A stretch of 64,000 nt of DNA from the NCBI RefSeq assembly GCF_036226925.1, contig NZ_CP109031.1:5704001-5768000 (forward strand), in the 5' to 3' direction. This DNA comes from Streptomyces sp. NBC_00659 (GTDB lineage Bacteria; Actinomycetota; Actinomycetes; Streptomycetales; Streptomycetaceae). Positions 27,948 to 36,877 of this stretch are shown piece by piece. A model generated the notes under the pieces. That model searched no databases, had not been told where the DNA came from, and saw only the letters and a program-made list of their open reading frames with translations. A program made the translations under genes and the position numbers. The first letter of the stretch is position 1. Each line of letters begins with the position of its first letter.

Positions 27948-29795
27948 ATGTGCGGAATCGTGGGATACGTGGGGGCGCAGTCGGCGCTCGATGTCGTGAT
28001 GGCCGGACTGAAGCGGCTGGAGTACCGGGGATACGACTCGGCGGGTGCCGCCGTCCTGGCGGACGGGGGACTCGCCGTCGCGAAGAAGGCCGGGAAACTG
28101 GTCAACCTGGAGAAGGAGCTGGCCGGCAGGCCGCTGCCGGCCGGAACGACGGGAATCGGGCACACCCGCTGGGCCACCCACGGAGGCCCCACGGACGCCA
28201 ACGCCCATCCGCACCTCGACAACGCGGGCCGGGTCGCCGTCGTCCACAACGGCATCATCGAGAACTTCGCCCTGCTCCGCGCCGAGCTGGCCGAGCGGGG
28301 GCACGACCTGGCCTCCGAGACGGACACCGAGGTGGTCGCGCATCTGCTCGCCGAGGAGTACTCCTCGTGCGCGGACCTGGCGGAGGCGATGCGGCTGGTG
28401 TGCCGGCGCCTGGAGGGCGCGTTCACGCTGGTGGCCGTGCACGCCGACGAGCCGGACGTGGTCGTCGGGGCACGGCGGAACTCGCCGCTGGTGGTCGGTG
28501 TCGGCGACGGCGAGGCCTTTCTCGCCTCGGACGTCGCCGCGTTCATCGCCCACACGCGCTCGGCGATCGAACTGGGACAGGACCAGGTGGTCGAACTGCG
28601 CCGCGACGGCGTGACCGTCACCGGGTTCGACGGCAGCCCCGCCCAGGTCCGCTCGTACCACGTCGACTGGGACGCGTCGGCGGCGGAGAAGGGCGGCTAC
28701 GACTACTTCATGCTCAAGGAGATCGCCGAGCAGCCCAAGGCGGTCGCCGACACCCTGCTGGGACGGATCGACGCGGCCGGCTCGCTCTCGCTCGACGAGG
28801 TGCGCATCCCGGTCCAGGTGCTGCGGGAGGTCGACAAGGTCGTCATCGTCGCCTGCGGGACCGCCTTCCACGCCGGGCTGATCGCCAAGTACGCCATCGA
28901 GCACTGGACGCGCATCCCGTGCGAGGTGGAGCTGGCCAGCGAGTTCCGTTACCGGGACCCGATCCTGGACCGTCGTACGCTCGTCATCGCGATCTCGCAG
29001 TCCGGCGAGACCATGGACACGCTGATGGCGCTGCGGCACGCCCGTGACCAGGACGCCAGGGTGCTGGCGATCTGCAACACCAACGGCTCGACGATCCCGC
29101 GCGAGTCCGACGCGGTGCTGTACACGCACGCCGGCCCCGAGGTGGCCGTCGCCTCTACCAAGGCGTTCCTCACCCAGCTCGTGGCCTGCTACCTGGTGGC
29201 GCTGTACCTGGGCCAGGTGCGCGGCACCAAGTGGGGTGACGAGATCCAGGCCGTCGTCCGGGAGCTGTCGCGCATCTCCCGCGAGGTCGAGCGGGTCCTG
29301 GAGACCATGGAGCCGGTACGGGAGCTCGCGCGCTCCCTCGCCGACAAGAACACCGTGCTGTTCCTCGGCCGGCACGTGGGCTATCCGGTCGCGCTGGAAG
29401 GCGCCCTCAAGCTGAAGGAGCTGGCGTACATGCACGCCGAGGGCTTCGCGGCGGGGGAGCTCAAGCACGGCCCGATCGCGCTGATCGAGGAGGACATGCC
29501 GGTCGTGGTCGTGGCCCCGTCGCCGCGCGGCCGCTCGGTCCTGCACGACAAGATCGTCTCCAACATCCAGGAGATCCGGGCCCGGGGCGCCCGCACGATC
29601 GTCATCGCGGAGGAGGGCGACGAGGCGGTCGTCCCGTACGCCGACCACCTCATCCGCATCCCGGCCACCCCCACCCTGCTCCAGCCGCTGGTGTCGACGG
29701 TCCCGCTCCAGGTGTTCGCCTGCGAACTGGCGACGGCCCGGGGCAACGAGGTGGACCAGCCGCGCAACCTGGCGAAGTCCGTGACGGTGGAGTGA
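27948..29795 (+). CDS. glmS: glutamine-fructose-6-phosphate aminotransferase
   Basis: 615 residues, usual length. It makes glucosamine-6-phosphate. Cys2 (MCGIVGYVG) is the glutaminase nucleophile; the first domain includes GHTRWATHGGPTDANAHPH, and the two SIS domains include AISQSGETMDTLMALRHA and STKAFLTQL. The C-terminus ends QPRNLAKSVTVE. TAGGCT (27935-27940) lies seven bases before the ATG and there is no Shine-Dalgarno, so the mRNA looks leaderless. No glmS ribozyme is evident in the short upstream gap. Confidence 0.97.
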   Translation: MCGIVGYVGAQSALDVVMAGLKRLEYRGYDSAGAAVLADGGLAVAKKAGKLVNLEKELAGRPLPAGTTGIGHTRWATHGGPTDANAHPHLDNAGRVAVVHNGIIENFALLRAELAERGHDLASETDTEVVAHLLAEEYSSCADLAEAMRLVCRRLEGAFTLVAVHADEPDVVVGARRNSPLVVGVGDGEAFLASDVAAFIAHTRSAIELGQDQVVELRRDGVTVTGFDGSPAQVRSYHVDWDASAAEKGGYDYFMLKEIAEQPKAVADTLLGRIDAAGSLSLDEVRIPVQVLREVDKVVIVACGTAFHAGLIAKYAIEHWTRIPCEVELASEFRYRDPILDRRTLVIAISQSGETMDTLMALRHARDQDARVLAICNTNGSTIPRESDAVLYTHAGPEVAVASTKAFLTQLVACYLVALYLGQVRGTKWGDEIQAVVRELSRISREVERVLETMEPVRELARSLADKNTVLFLGRHVGYPVALEGALKLKELAYMHAEGFAAGELKHGPIALIEEDMPVVVVAPSPRGRSVLHDKIVSNIQEIRARGARTIVIAEEGDEAVVPYADHLIRIPATPTLLQPLVSTVPLQVFACELATARGNEVDQPRNLAKSVTVE

Positions 29796-29830
29796 GCGCC
29801 GTCGCCGTGCGAGGCCCCGGAGCGGCCCCG

Positions 29831-29862
29831 CCCTCTAGGGTGCGGACCCTCTAGGGTGCGGA
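29831..29862 (+). repeat. exact tandem 16-base repeat carrying a -10 motif, before acpS
   Basis: CCCTCTAGGGTGCGGA occurs twice without a gap (29831-29846 and 29847-29862). Each copy holds TAGGGT; the second lies six bases before the acpS ATG, the spacing of a leaderless promoter. CCCTCTAGGG is also nearly palindromic. Confidence 0.6.
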
Positions 29863-29863
29863 C

Positions 29864-30235
29864 ATGAGCATCATCGGGGTCGGTATCGACGTTGCCGAGA
29901 TCGACCGGTTCCGGGCGTCGCTGGAGCGTACGCCCGGACTGGCCGAACGTCTCTTCGTGGAGAGCGAGTTGCTGCTGCCCAGCGGCGAACGGCGGGGCAT
30001 CGCCTCGCTCGCGGCCCGCTTCGCGGCGAAGGAGGCGCTCGCCAAGGCGCTGGGCGCCCCGGCGGGGCTGCACTGGACGGACGCCGAGGTCTACGTGGAG
30101 GACAGCGGCCGGCCGAGGCTGCGCGTGAAGGGCACGGTGGCGGCCTGCGCGGCCGAACTGGGCGTGGCCTCCTGGCACGTGTCGCTCAGTCACGACGCCG
30201 GGGTGGCCTCGGCGGTGGTGGTGGCGGAGGGATAA
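29864..30235 (+). CDS. acpS: holo-[acyl-carrier-protein] synthase
   Basis: 123 residues. It transfers phosphopantetheine from CoA to acyl carrier proteins. The Mg-binding Asp is in [10 protein letters not shown] and the Glu in [32 protein letters not shown] closes the fold. No ribosome binding site; translation is probably leaderless from the duplicated TAGGGT upstream. The product of coaA feeds the CoA pool this enzyme draws on. Confidence 0.95.
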   Translation: MSIIGVGIDVAEIDRFRASLERTPGLAERLFVESELLLPSGERRGIASLAARFAAKEALAKALGAPAGLHWTDAEVYVEDSGRPRLRVKGTVAACAAELGVASWHVSLSHDAGVASAVVVAEG

Positions 30236-30551
30236 CCGGGCCGCCGCTTTCGGGCGGAGGGTACGGAGACCGCGGGCCCGCCGGAGGGCAGGGAGCCGCG
30301 GGACCGTCGCCTTCGGGCGCAGCGGTAAGGGACTTGCCGGGTCCGCTCCGGACGGGGATCAACGGGCCCCTACAGCGCCTGTTTGGCGCGGGCGGCCGTG
30401 CGGCGGACGGTGGCGGTTGCGGCAACGACGCCGGGACCCCGGACGAAGATCACGGGCCGCAGGGCGCCGCCGGGGTTCCGGACAGGGCTCGCAGGCCCGC
30501 ACGGTGCCGGGGAGCGCGCACGGGACGTGCCGGTGCGGGAGACTCGGCGTC
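30236..30551. other. 316-base gene-free gap between acpS and the NAD(P)HX repair gene
   Basis: GC-rich with no convincing gene. GAGACT (30539-30544) seven bases before the next ATG may be a -10. A short minus-strand frame ending at 30370 reads somewhat like protein but was not accepted. Confidence 0.4.
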
Positions 30552-31982
30552 ATGCGTACTGCGTACTGCGTGGAGACCGTGAGGGCCGCCGAGCGGGAGC
30601 TGATGGAACGGCTCCCCGAAGGGGCGTTGATGCAGCGGGCGGCCGCCGGGCTCGCCGCCGCCTGCGCGGACCTGATGGGCCGGGTGTACGCCCGCAGGGT
30701 GGTGCTGCTGGTGGGCAGCGGGGACAACGGCGGCGACGCCCTGTACGCGGGGGCGCGCCTCGCCCGGCGCGGGGCCGGTGTCACCGCGGTGCTGCTCGCC
30801 CCCGAGAGGACCCACCCGGGAGGACTGGCCGCGCTGCTGCGCGCCGGAGGGACCTCGGCCGCGCCCGGCGCCGCCGAACCGCTCCTGCGGCGGGCCGACC
30901 TCGTGGTCGACGGCATCGTCGGGATCGGCGGCAAGGGCGGGCTGCGGCCGGAGGCCGCGCGACTCGCCGAACTCGCGCGCGCCTCGCGGGCCGCCGTCGT
31001 CGCCGTCGACCTCCCGTCCGGTGTCGAGGCGGACACCGGGGAGGTGCTCGGCGCGGCCGTCCGCGCCGACCTCACCGTCACCTTCGGCACCCACAAGCCG
31101 GGGCTGCTCATCGACCCGGCGCGCGGGTACGCCGGTTCCGTACGCCTTGTCGACATCGGGCTCGACCTGCCGGACCCGGCCGACGTGGAGGCGCTCCAGC
31201 ACGCCGATGTCGCGGCCCGGCTGCCCTTTCCGGGCGCGGAGAGCGACAAGTACCGGCGCGGTGTCGTCGGGATCGCCGCCGGGTCCGCCCGCTATCCCGG
31301 GGCGGCGGTCCTCGCCGTGGCCGGGGCGCTGCGCGGCGGCGCCGGGGCGGTGCGGTACGTCGGGCCGGCCGCGGACGCCGTCGTCACCCGCTTCCCCGAG
31401 GTACTGGTCTCCGCGGCGGGACCTTCGAAGGCGGGGCGGGTGCAGGCCTGGGTGGTGGGCCCCGGGGCCGGGGACGACGCCTCGGCGGTCGAGGAGGTGC
31501 TCGCCGCGGACGTGCCGGTGCTGGTGGACGCGGACGGGCTGCGGCTCGCCGACCGGGGGGCCGTGCGGGCCCGTACCGCGCCGACGCTGATGACCCCGCA
31601 CGCCGGGGAGGCCGCCGCGCTGCTCGGGGTCGCCCGCGAGGCGGTGGAGGAGGCCCGGCTGGCCTCCGTACGGGAACTGGCGGGGCTGTACGGGGCGACG
31701 GTCCTCCTCAAGGGGGCGACGACCCTGGTCGCCGGCCCCACGGGCGGCGCGGTGCGGGTGAACGCCACCGGGACCGCTTGGCTGGCCACCGCGGGGAGCG
31801 GGGACGTGCTGTCGGGACTCGCGGGGTCGCTGCTGGCGTCGGGGCTCTCCGCGCTCGACGCGGGCAGCGTCGCCGCGTATCTGCACGGACTCGCCGGCCG
31901 CTTCGCGGCGGACGGCGCCCCCGCGGGTGCCCACGACGTGGCCGAGGCCCTGCCGGAGGCCTGGCGCGACATCCTCGACTGA
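30552..31982 (+). CDS. nnrD: bifunctional NAD(P)H-hydrate epimerase / ADP-dependent dehydratase
   Basis: 476 residues, a fusion of two metabolite-repair activities. The N-terminal YjeF_N domain (about 1-205) has VGSGDNGGDALYAGARLARR; the C-terminal domain (about 220-476) has the nucleotide-binding NATGTAWLATAGSGDVLSG. Together they restore damaged hydrated NADH and NADPH. The start ATG has no Shine-Dalgarno. The same fusion lies between acpS and alr in related genomes. Confidence 0.92.
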   Translation: MRTAYCVETVRAAERELMERLPEGALMQRAAAGLAAACADLMGRVYARRVVLLVGSGDNGGDALYAGARLARRGAGVTAVLLAPERTHPGGLAALLRAGGTSAAPGAAEPLLRRADLVVDGIVGIGGKGGLRPEAARLAELARASRAAVVAVDLPSGVEADTGEVLGAAVRADLTVTFGTHKPGLLIDPARGYAGSVRLVDIGLDLPDPADVEALQHADVAARLPFPGAESDKYRRGVVGIAAGSARYPGAAVLAVAGALRGGAGAVRYVGPAADAVVTRFPEVLVSAAGPSKAGRVQAWVVGPGAGDDASAVEEVLAADVPVLVDADGLRLADRGAVRARTAPTLMTPHAGEAAALLGVAREAVEEARLASVRELAGLYGATVLLKGATTLVAGPTGGAVRVNATGTAWLATAGSGDVLSGLAGSLLASGLSALDAGSVAAYLHGLAGRFAADGAPAGAHDVAEALPEAWRDILD

Positions 31983-32154
31983 CCCCGTCCGGACCGGCGC
32001 CGCCCCCTCTGACCCCGCATCGCCCGGCGCCAGCTGGACCGACCCCGCCTCGACCGGCCCCGCCTCGACCGGCCCGGGGCGCCGGGGAGCGGGTGTCGCG
32101 GGCGTTGCACAGATCGGGGGACCTTGTGCGTGTGGCGCCCCCGGGGCGCGCGTG

Positions 32155-33315
32155 ATGTTGCGTATGTCTGTTCGCGTGATGAGCAGACGAAGGGTGTGCC
32201 GGGGGATCGCGGTGCTGCTGACGGTGGTTGCGGCCGTGCCCGTGGGGGCGGTGGCGGCCACGTCCGCTCCGCTGCCGCCCGCCTCCGGGCGGGTGGGCGA
32301 GCCGGGGCCCGGTGCGGCGGGAGGACCGCGTCCGTCCTGGCCGGGCGACGCCCCGGACGGCCGGATGGCGTCGGCGGCCGCGGCGGCCATGGGCATGCCC
32401 GCCGCGGGGAGGGGCGTGCGGGACCTGCCCGGGGGCATGCGCGGGCCGGTCACGACTACGCCGGTCACGACTACGCCGGGCACGTCCGGGCCGCTCGGGT
32501 CCGGGTCGTCCGGGTCCGGGTCGTCCGGGTCCGGGCCGGTCACCTTCGCGCCGCTCGGGTCCGACCCGGCCGGGATCCGACCGCCCGGGTCGGCGCCGAG
32601 GGATCCCGCGTCGGCGGGGCCCGCGTCGGTCGGGTTCGCGCCCGTCGGGCCGGGCCCGGTCACGTCCGGGCCGGGCGCCTCCCCCTCGTCCGGCGCGGCG
32701 GGCGCCCGGCCCGCGGTGGCGTGCGGCGGGCGCGGGGGTCCGTACCAGCGGCAGGCCGAGCGGTGGCTGGGGCTGAGGGTGGACGGGAAGCAGTCGGCGG
32801 CCGACTGCCGAGTCATCCGCGACTTCCAGAAGAAGCACGGGATCGAGCCCGCCACCGGGATCGCCGGACCGGCGACCTGGGCCCGCATGCGGGCGCTGTC
32901 GGCCCCGGCCCACAGCGCCCCGCACGCCCGCCCCCTTCGCGGCTGCCCGGTCCGCTCCTACCGCGTCGCCTGTGTCGACCTCACCCACAAGCGCACCTGG
33001 GTGCAGCAGCGGGGCCGGATCCTGTACGGCCCGGTGCCGATGCGCAGCGGCGGGGTCCGGCACCCCACCCGCACCGGCTGGTTCAGGATCTACTGGAGGC
33101 ACCGTCACCACTGGTCCACCCTGTACGACAGCCCCATGCCGTACGCCCAGTTCTTCAGCGGCGGGCAGGCCTTCCACGCCGTCCGCGGCAGCATCCGTAC
33201 CGTCGGCGGCTCCATGGGCTGCGTGAATCTGCGGCCCGCCGACGCCCGAGGGCTCTGGAAGGTGCTCAGGAAGGGCGACCACGTCTATGTCTGGGGCCGG
33301 AGGCCGCGCGGCTGA
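32155..33315 (+). CDS. L,D-transpeptidase with peptidoglycan-binding domain
   Basis: 386 residues from ATG 32155; GTG 32152, ATG 32164 and ATG 32179 are alternative starts. A signal segment (RRRVCRGIAVLLTVVAAVPVG) is followed by a long Gly/Pro/Ser linker with TTTPVTTTPGT and [13 protein letters not shown] repeats (about 95-185). Then come a PG_binding_1 domain (about 196-248) and a YkuD catalytic domain (about 265-380) with His341 and Cys356 in GGSMGCVNLR. It would form 3-3 crosslinks outside the membrane. It is followed by alr, another peptidoglycan gene. Confidence 0.88.
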   Translation: MLRMSVRVMSRRRVCRGIAVLLTVVAAVPVGAVAATSAPLPPASGRVGEPGPGAAGGPRPSWPGDAPDGRMASAAAAAMGMPAAGRGVRDLPGGMRGPVTTTPVTTTPGTSGPLGSGSSGSGSSGSGPVTFAPLGSDPAGIRPPGSAPRDPASAGPASVGFAPVGPGPVTSGPGASPSSGAAGARPAVACGGRGGPYQRQAERWLGLRVDGKQSAADCRVIRDFQKKHGIEPATGIAGPATWARMRALSAPAHSAPHARPLRGCPVRSYRVACVDLTHKRTWVQQRGRILYGPVPMRSGGVRHPTRTGWFRIYWRHRHHWSTLYDSPMPYAQFFSGGQAFHAVRGSIRTVGGSMGCVNLRPADARGLWKVLRKGDHVYVWGRRPRG

Positions 33316-33396
33316 GGGCGCGGCCAGGAGCGGGCGCCGCCCGTCCGGGGACCGGCGCCGGGAGGCCGCCGGGCGCCTCTGAGACACTGGGGCGCG

Positions 33397-34569
33397 ATGA
33401 CAGAGACAGCACACCCGCGGACAGCGCCCCTGCGCGCCCGCGCCGAGATCGATCTGGCCGCCCTGCGCGCCAACGTGCGGGCCCTGCGTGCCCACGCGCC
33501 GACCGCGGCCCTGATGGCCGTGGTCAAGTCCGACGCGTACGGCCACGGCGCGGTCCAGTGCGCCCGCGCCGCGCGCGAGGCGGGCGCCACCTGGCTGGGT
33601 ACGGCCACTCCGGAGGAGGCGCTCGCCCTGCGGGCGGCCGGCCTGCCGGGACGTGTCATGTGCTGGCTCTGGACCCCGGGCGGCCCCTGGGCCGAGGCCA
33701 TCGAGGCCGACGTCGACGTGTCGGTCAGCGGGATGTGGGCGCTGCGGGAGGCCGTGGCGGCCGCCGAGGCCGTCGGGACGCGGGCCCGGGTGCAGCTCAA
33801 GGCCGACACCGGCCTCGGGCGCGCCGGCTGCCAGCCCGCCGACTGGGCCGAGCTCGTCGCCGAGGCCCTGGCCGCCGAGGCGCGCGGGCTGATCACCGTG
33901 ACCGGACTCTGGTCCCACTTCGCCTGCGCCGACGAGCCGGGCCACCCCTCGACAAAGGCCCAGCTCGCGCTGTTCCGCGAGATGGTGTCGTACGCCGAGG
34001 AGCAGGGGGTCCGCCCCGAGGTGCGGCACATCGCCAACTCGCCCGCGGCCCTGACCCTCCCCGAGAGCCACTTCGATCTCGTACGGACCGGGATCGCGGT
34101 CTACGGGATCTCGCCGAGCCCCGAGATCGGCACCCCCGCCGACTTCGGCCTGCGCCCGGTGATGACGCTGAGCGCGTCGCTCGCGCTGGTCAAGCACGTA
34201 CCGTCCGGCCACGGCGTGAGCTACGGCCATCACTACGTCACCCCGGGCGAGACCACCCTCGGCCTCGTCCCCGTCGGCTATGCGGACGGCATCCCCCGGC
34301 ACGCGTCGGGCACCGGTCCCGTCCTGGTCGGCGGCAAGTGGCGTACCGTCGCGGGCCGGGTCGCCATGGACCAGTTCGTCGTCGACCTCGGCGGTGACGA
34401 GCCGGAGCCCGGCGCCCGTGCCGTCCTGTTCGGACCCGGCGACGGCGGTGAGCCCACCGCCGAGGACTGGGCGCGTGCGGCGGGCACCATCGCGTACGAG
34501 ATCGTCACGCGCATCGGAACCCGCGTTCCGCGCGTCTACGTGAAGGTGAAAGAGGAACAAGACGGGTAG
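33397..34569 (+). CDS. alr: alanine racemase
   Basis: 390 residues. It supplies D-alanine for peptidoglycan. The PLP lysine is Lys44 in MAVVKSDAYGHG, and the second catalytic base Tyr is in HGVSYGHHYV; GYADGIPRHASG and VAMDQFVVDLG are signatures. GACACT lies eight bases before the ATG and no ribosome binding site is visible. Confidence 0.96.
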   Translation: MTETAHPRTAPLRARAEIDLAALRANVRALRAHAPTAALMAVVKSDAYGHGAVQCARAAREAGATWLGTATPEEALALRAAGLPGRVMCWLWTPGGPWAEAIEADVDVSVSGMWALREAVAAAEAVGTRARVQLKADTGLGRAGCQPADWAELVAEALAAEARGLITVTGLWSHFACADEPGHPSTKAQLALFREMVSYAEEQGVRPEVRHIANSPAALTLPESHFDLVRTGIAVYGISPSPEIGTPADFGLRPVMTLSASLALVKHVPSGHGVSYGHHYVTPGETTLGLVPVGYADGIPRHASGTGPVLVGGKWRTVAGRVAMDQFVVDLGGDEPEPGARAVLFGPGDGGEPTAEDWARAAGTIAYEIVTRIGTRVPRVYVKVKEEQDG

Positions 34570-34710
34570 CACCCTTGAGCCGAACAGGCGCGCGGGGCCC
34601 GGCGGGTGGAGAGTGGCGGGCGGAACACGGCAGGCGGGAGCCGGGCCGACGCGCGCACAGCCCAGAGCCGACAGCGGACAGCCAAGAGCCGGAGCGAAGA
34701 GGAGCGGGAC

Positions 34711-35946
34711 GTGAGCGAGACCAGTGCGGAGGCCGTCGTGAGCGCGGCCTCGGCAGCCGTCGCCTCCGCCGGGAACTGGCGCAGGGCCGGTGTCGCCGGC
34801 GCCGCGATAGGCGTGGTCGCGGCGGGCGCCGCGGCCGGAGTCGCGATCGAGCGGCTGACCGTCGGGCGCGGCATGCGCAAGAAGGCGCGTCTCGCCCTCG
34901 ACTCGACGGGCCCGTACGGCACGCTGCGCGGCACGCCCGGCAAGGCGTACGCGGACGACGGCACCGAGCTGTACTACGAGGTCGACGAGGCCGAGCCGGA
35001 GGCCTCGCTCGCCCCGCGCCGACGCAGACTCTTCGGCCGCAAGGCCCCCGCCCCCGTCACCGTCGTCTTCAGCCACGGCTACTGCCTCAACCAGGACTCC
35101 TGGCACTTCCAGCGCGCCGCGCTGCGCGGTGTCGTGCGCACGGTGCACTGGGACCAGCGCAGCCACGGGCGGTCCGGGCGAGGTGTCGCCCAGTTGGAGG
35201 ACCGCAAGCCGGTCACCATCGACCAGCTCGGCCGCGATCTGCTGGCCGTCATCGAGGCGGCGGTGCCCGAGGGCCCGATCGTGCTCGTCGGGCACTCCAT
35301 GGGCGGCATGACCGTCATGGCGCTCGCCGACCAGTTCCCCGAGCTGATCCGCGACCGGGTCGTCGCCGTCGCCCTGGTCGGTACGTCGTCGGGGCGGCTC
35401 GGCGAGGTCAACTTCGGGCTGCCCGTCGCGGGCGTCGCCGCCGTGCGGCGGGTGCTTCCCGGTGTGCTGAAGGCGCTCGGGCAGCAGGCGGCCCTGGTGG
35501 AGCGGGGACGGCGGGCCACGGCCGACCTGTTCACCGGGGTCATCAAGCGGTACTCGTTCGGGGGCCGGGACGTCGATCCGGCCGTCGAGCGGTTCGCCGA
35601 GCGGATGATCGAGAGCACGCCGATCGACGTGGTCGCCGAGTTCTACCCGGCGTTCACCGACCACGACAAGACCGCGGCGCTCGCCCGTTTCGCCGGGATG
35701 CCCGTCCTCGTCCTCGCCGGGGTCAAGGACCTGGTGACGCCGAGCGAGCACAGCGAGGCCATCGCCGACCTGCTGCCGGACGCGGAGCTGGTGCTCGTGC
35801 CCGACGCGGGACACCTGGTCATGCTGGAGCACCCCGAGGTCGTCATAGACCGCCTCGCCGACCTCCTCGTGCGCGCCGGAGCCGTGCCGGCAGGGGCTAC
35901 CGTTGGCGGCTATGGAAGCACCAGCAGCAGCGCACAACCCGGCTGA
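34711..35946 (+). CDS. alpha/beta hydrolase, membrane-proximal
   Basis: 411 residues from the GTG at 34711 with GAGGAGC upstream; the frame is open to 34606 but the added part is Arg/Ser-rich and unlikely. An N-terminal hydrophobic segment (AGVAGAAIGVVAAGAAAGVA, about 27-46) may anchor it. The catalytic Ser is in VLVGHSMGGMTVMALAD, with acid in VLAGVKDLVTPSEHSEA and His in VPDAGHLVMLEHPEVV. Substrate unknown. Its 3' end overlaps tsaE by 35 bases. Confidence 0.85.
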   Translation: MSETSAEAVVSAASAAVASAGNWRRAGVAGAAIGVVAAGAAAGVAIERLTVGRGMRKKARLALDSTGPYGTLRGTPGKAYADDGTELYYEVDEAEPEASLAPRRRRLFGRKAPAPVTVVFSHGYCLNQDSWHFQRAALRGVVRTVHWDQRSHGRSGRGVAQLEDRKPVTIDQLGRDLLAVIEAAVPEGPIVLVGHSMGGMTVMALADQFPELIRDRVVAVALVGTSSGRLGEVNFGLPVAGVAAVRRVLPGVLKALGQQAALVERGRRATADLFTGVIKRYSFGGRDVDPAVERFAERMIESTPIDVVAEFYPAFTDHDKTAALARFAGMPVLVLAGVKDLVTPSEHSEAIADLLPDAELVLVPDAGHLVMLEHPEVVIDRLADLLVRAGAVPAGATVGGYGSTSSSAQPG

Positions 35947-36445
35947 GCCCGCCCAGGACGGCGTCGGCGTGCAGATCACCGTCAACTCCCCCGAGCAGAT
36001 GCAGGAGTTGGGCCGTAGGCTCGCCAAGCTGCTGCGCGCGGGCGACCTCGTGATGCTGAACGGCGAGCTCGGCGCGGGCAAGACCACGCTGACCCGCGGG
36101 CTCGGCGAGGGGCTCGGCGTCCGCGGCGCGGTCACCTCGCCCACCTTCGTCATCGCCCGTGTGCACCCCTCCCTCGGTGACGGACCGCCGCTCGTGCACG
36201 TGGACGCGTACCGCCTCGGCGGCGGGCTCGACGAGATGGAGGACCTCGACCTCGACGTCTCGCTCTCCGACTCCGTGATCGTCGTGGAGTGGGGCGAGGG
36301 CAAGGTCGAGGAGCTGACCGACGACCGGCTGCACGTCGTCATCCACCGGGCCGTCGGGGACACCACCGACGAGGTGCGGCACGTGACGGTCACGGGACTC
36401 GGGCGGCGCTGGGCCGCCGCCGATCTGACGGTGCTCGCGGCCTGA
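35912..36445 (+). CDS. tsaE: tRNA threonylcarbamoyladenosine biosynthesis ATPase TsaE
   Basis: 177 residues from ATG 35912 (TTG 35903 is an alternative three codons earlier). The P-loop GELGAGKTTLTRGLGEGLG is at about residues 50-68, and SPTFVIARVHPS and HVDAYRLGG follow; VVEWGEGK is the terminal signature. It powers t6A37 synthesis with TsaB and TsaD, encoded just downstream. It overlaps the hydrolase gene, implying cotranscription or an internal start. Confidence 0.93.
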   Translation: MEAPAAAHNPAEPAQDGVGVQITVNSPEQMQELGRRLAKLLRAGDLVMLNGELGAGKTTLTRGLGEGLGVRGAVTSPTFVIARVHPSLGDGPPLVHVDAYRLGGGLDEMEDLDLDVSLSDSVIVVEWGEGKVEELTDDRLHVVIHRAVGDTTDEVRHVTVTGLGRRWAAADLTVLAA

Positions 36446-36614
36446 GCGGGGCGGGCCGGCGTCCCGGTGCCGTACATCCGCACATGCCCGGTTTCGCCGG
36501 GTCTTCGTGGCGCGGGCGGCCTTCGCTCGTACATTCGGCCAACGTTTCCGACAGGACGTCGGCAAAATATTGCGTTCGGCGTCCCGGCCGTGGTCACATG
36601 GACATCAGTACGTA

Positions 36615-36630
36615 GTTAGGTCTACCTAAC
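36615..36630. promoter_or_regulatory. inverted repeat GTTAGGT-CT-ACCTAAC
   Basis: A 7-2-7 perfect inverted repeat 32 bases before a small gene. The arms TTAGGT/ACCTAA equal the half-sites of DtxR-type iron boxes, but the centre is 2 bases instead of 7, so it is not a standard box. It is a plausible operator for an unknown regulator. Confidence 0.5.
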
Positions 36631-36662
36631 CACGCTTGCCCCCGAAGCCCGAGGAGGCGTCC

Positions 36663-36848
36663 ATGTCGGCATCAGAGTCGGCTGCAGTGCCGGCTTCAGA
36701 ACGTGACGTGCCGGCCGCGCCGCGTGCGGTGGCCGGGGTGTCGATGCGGGATCTGCTGGCGGCGTGCGCCGCGGCGGAGGCGGTGTCCAGGCCGCCCCTC
36801 GCACCCCTGGCCGACCCCGGCGCGGAGCGCCCCCGCAGGGCCGCCTGA
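36663..36848 (+). CDS. small hypothetical protein, 61 aa
   Basis: ATG 36663 has a strong GAGGAGG site. The product starts MSASESAAVPASERDVPAAP and contains GVSMRDLLAACAAAEAVSRP followed by a Pro-rich basic tail. No family is recognised. The ribosome binding site and the palindrome upstream support a real gene. It is convergent with the next gene, which ends 29 bases away. Confidence 0.6.
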   Translation: MSASESAAVPASERDVPAAPRAVAGVSMRDLLAACAAAEAVSRPPLAPLADPGAERPRRAA

Positions 36849-36877
36849 CACACACGCGGGCCGGGGCGCCGCCGCGG

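Noticed and set aside
30370..30450. Short minus-strand frame ending ATVRRTAARAKQAL before a TAG at 30370
   Set aside because: The end reads like protein, but it is only about 26 codons with no ribosome binding site, and Ala/Arg-rich frames are common by chance here.
31708..36597. 1629-codon minus-strand open frame opposite nnrD, the L,D-transpeptidase, alr, the hydrolase and tsaE
   Set aside because: Antisense of five recognisable genes; low-complexity Arg/Pro/Gly content and no domain signature.
36615..36630. DtxR/DmdR iron box
   Set aside because: Half-sites match but the central spacing is 2 bases instead of 7, so I report it only as an unassigned palindrome.
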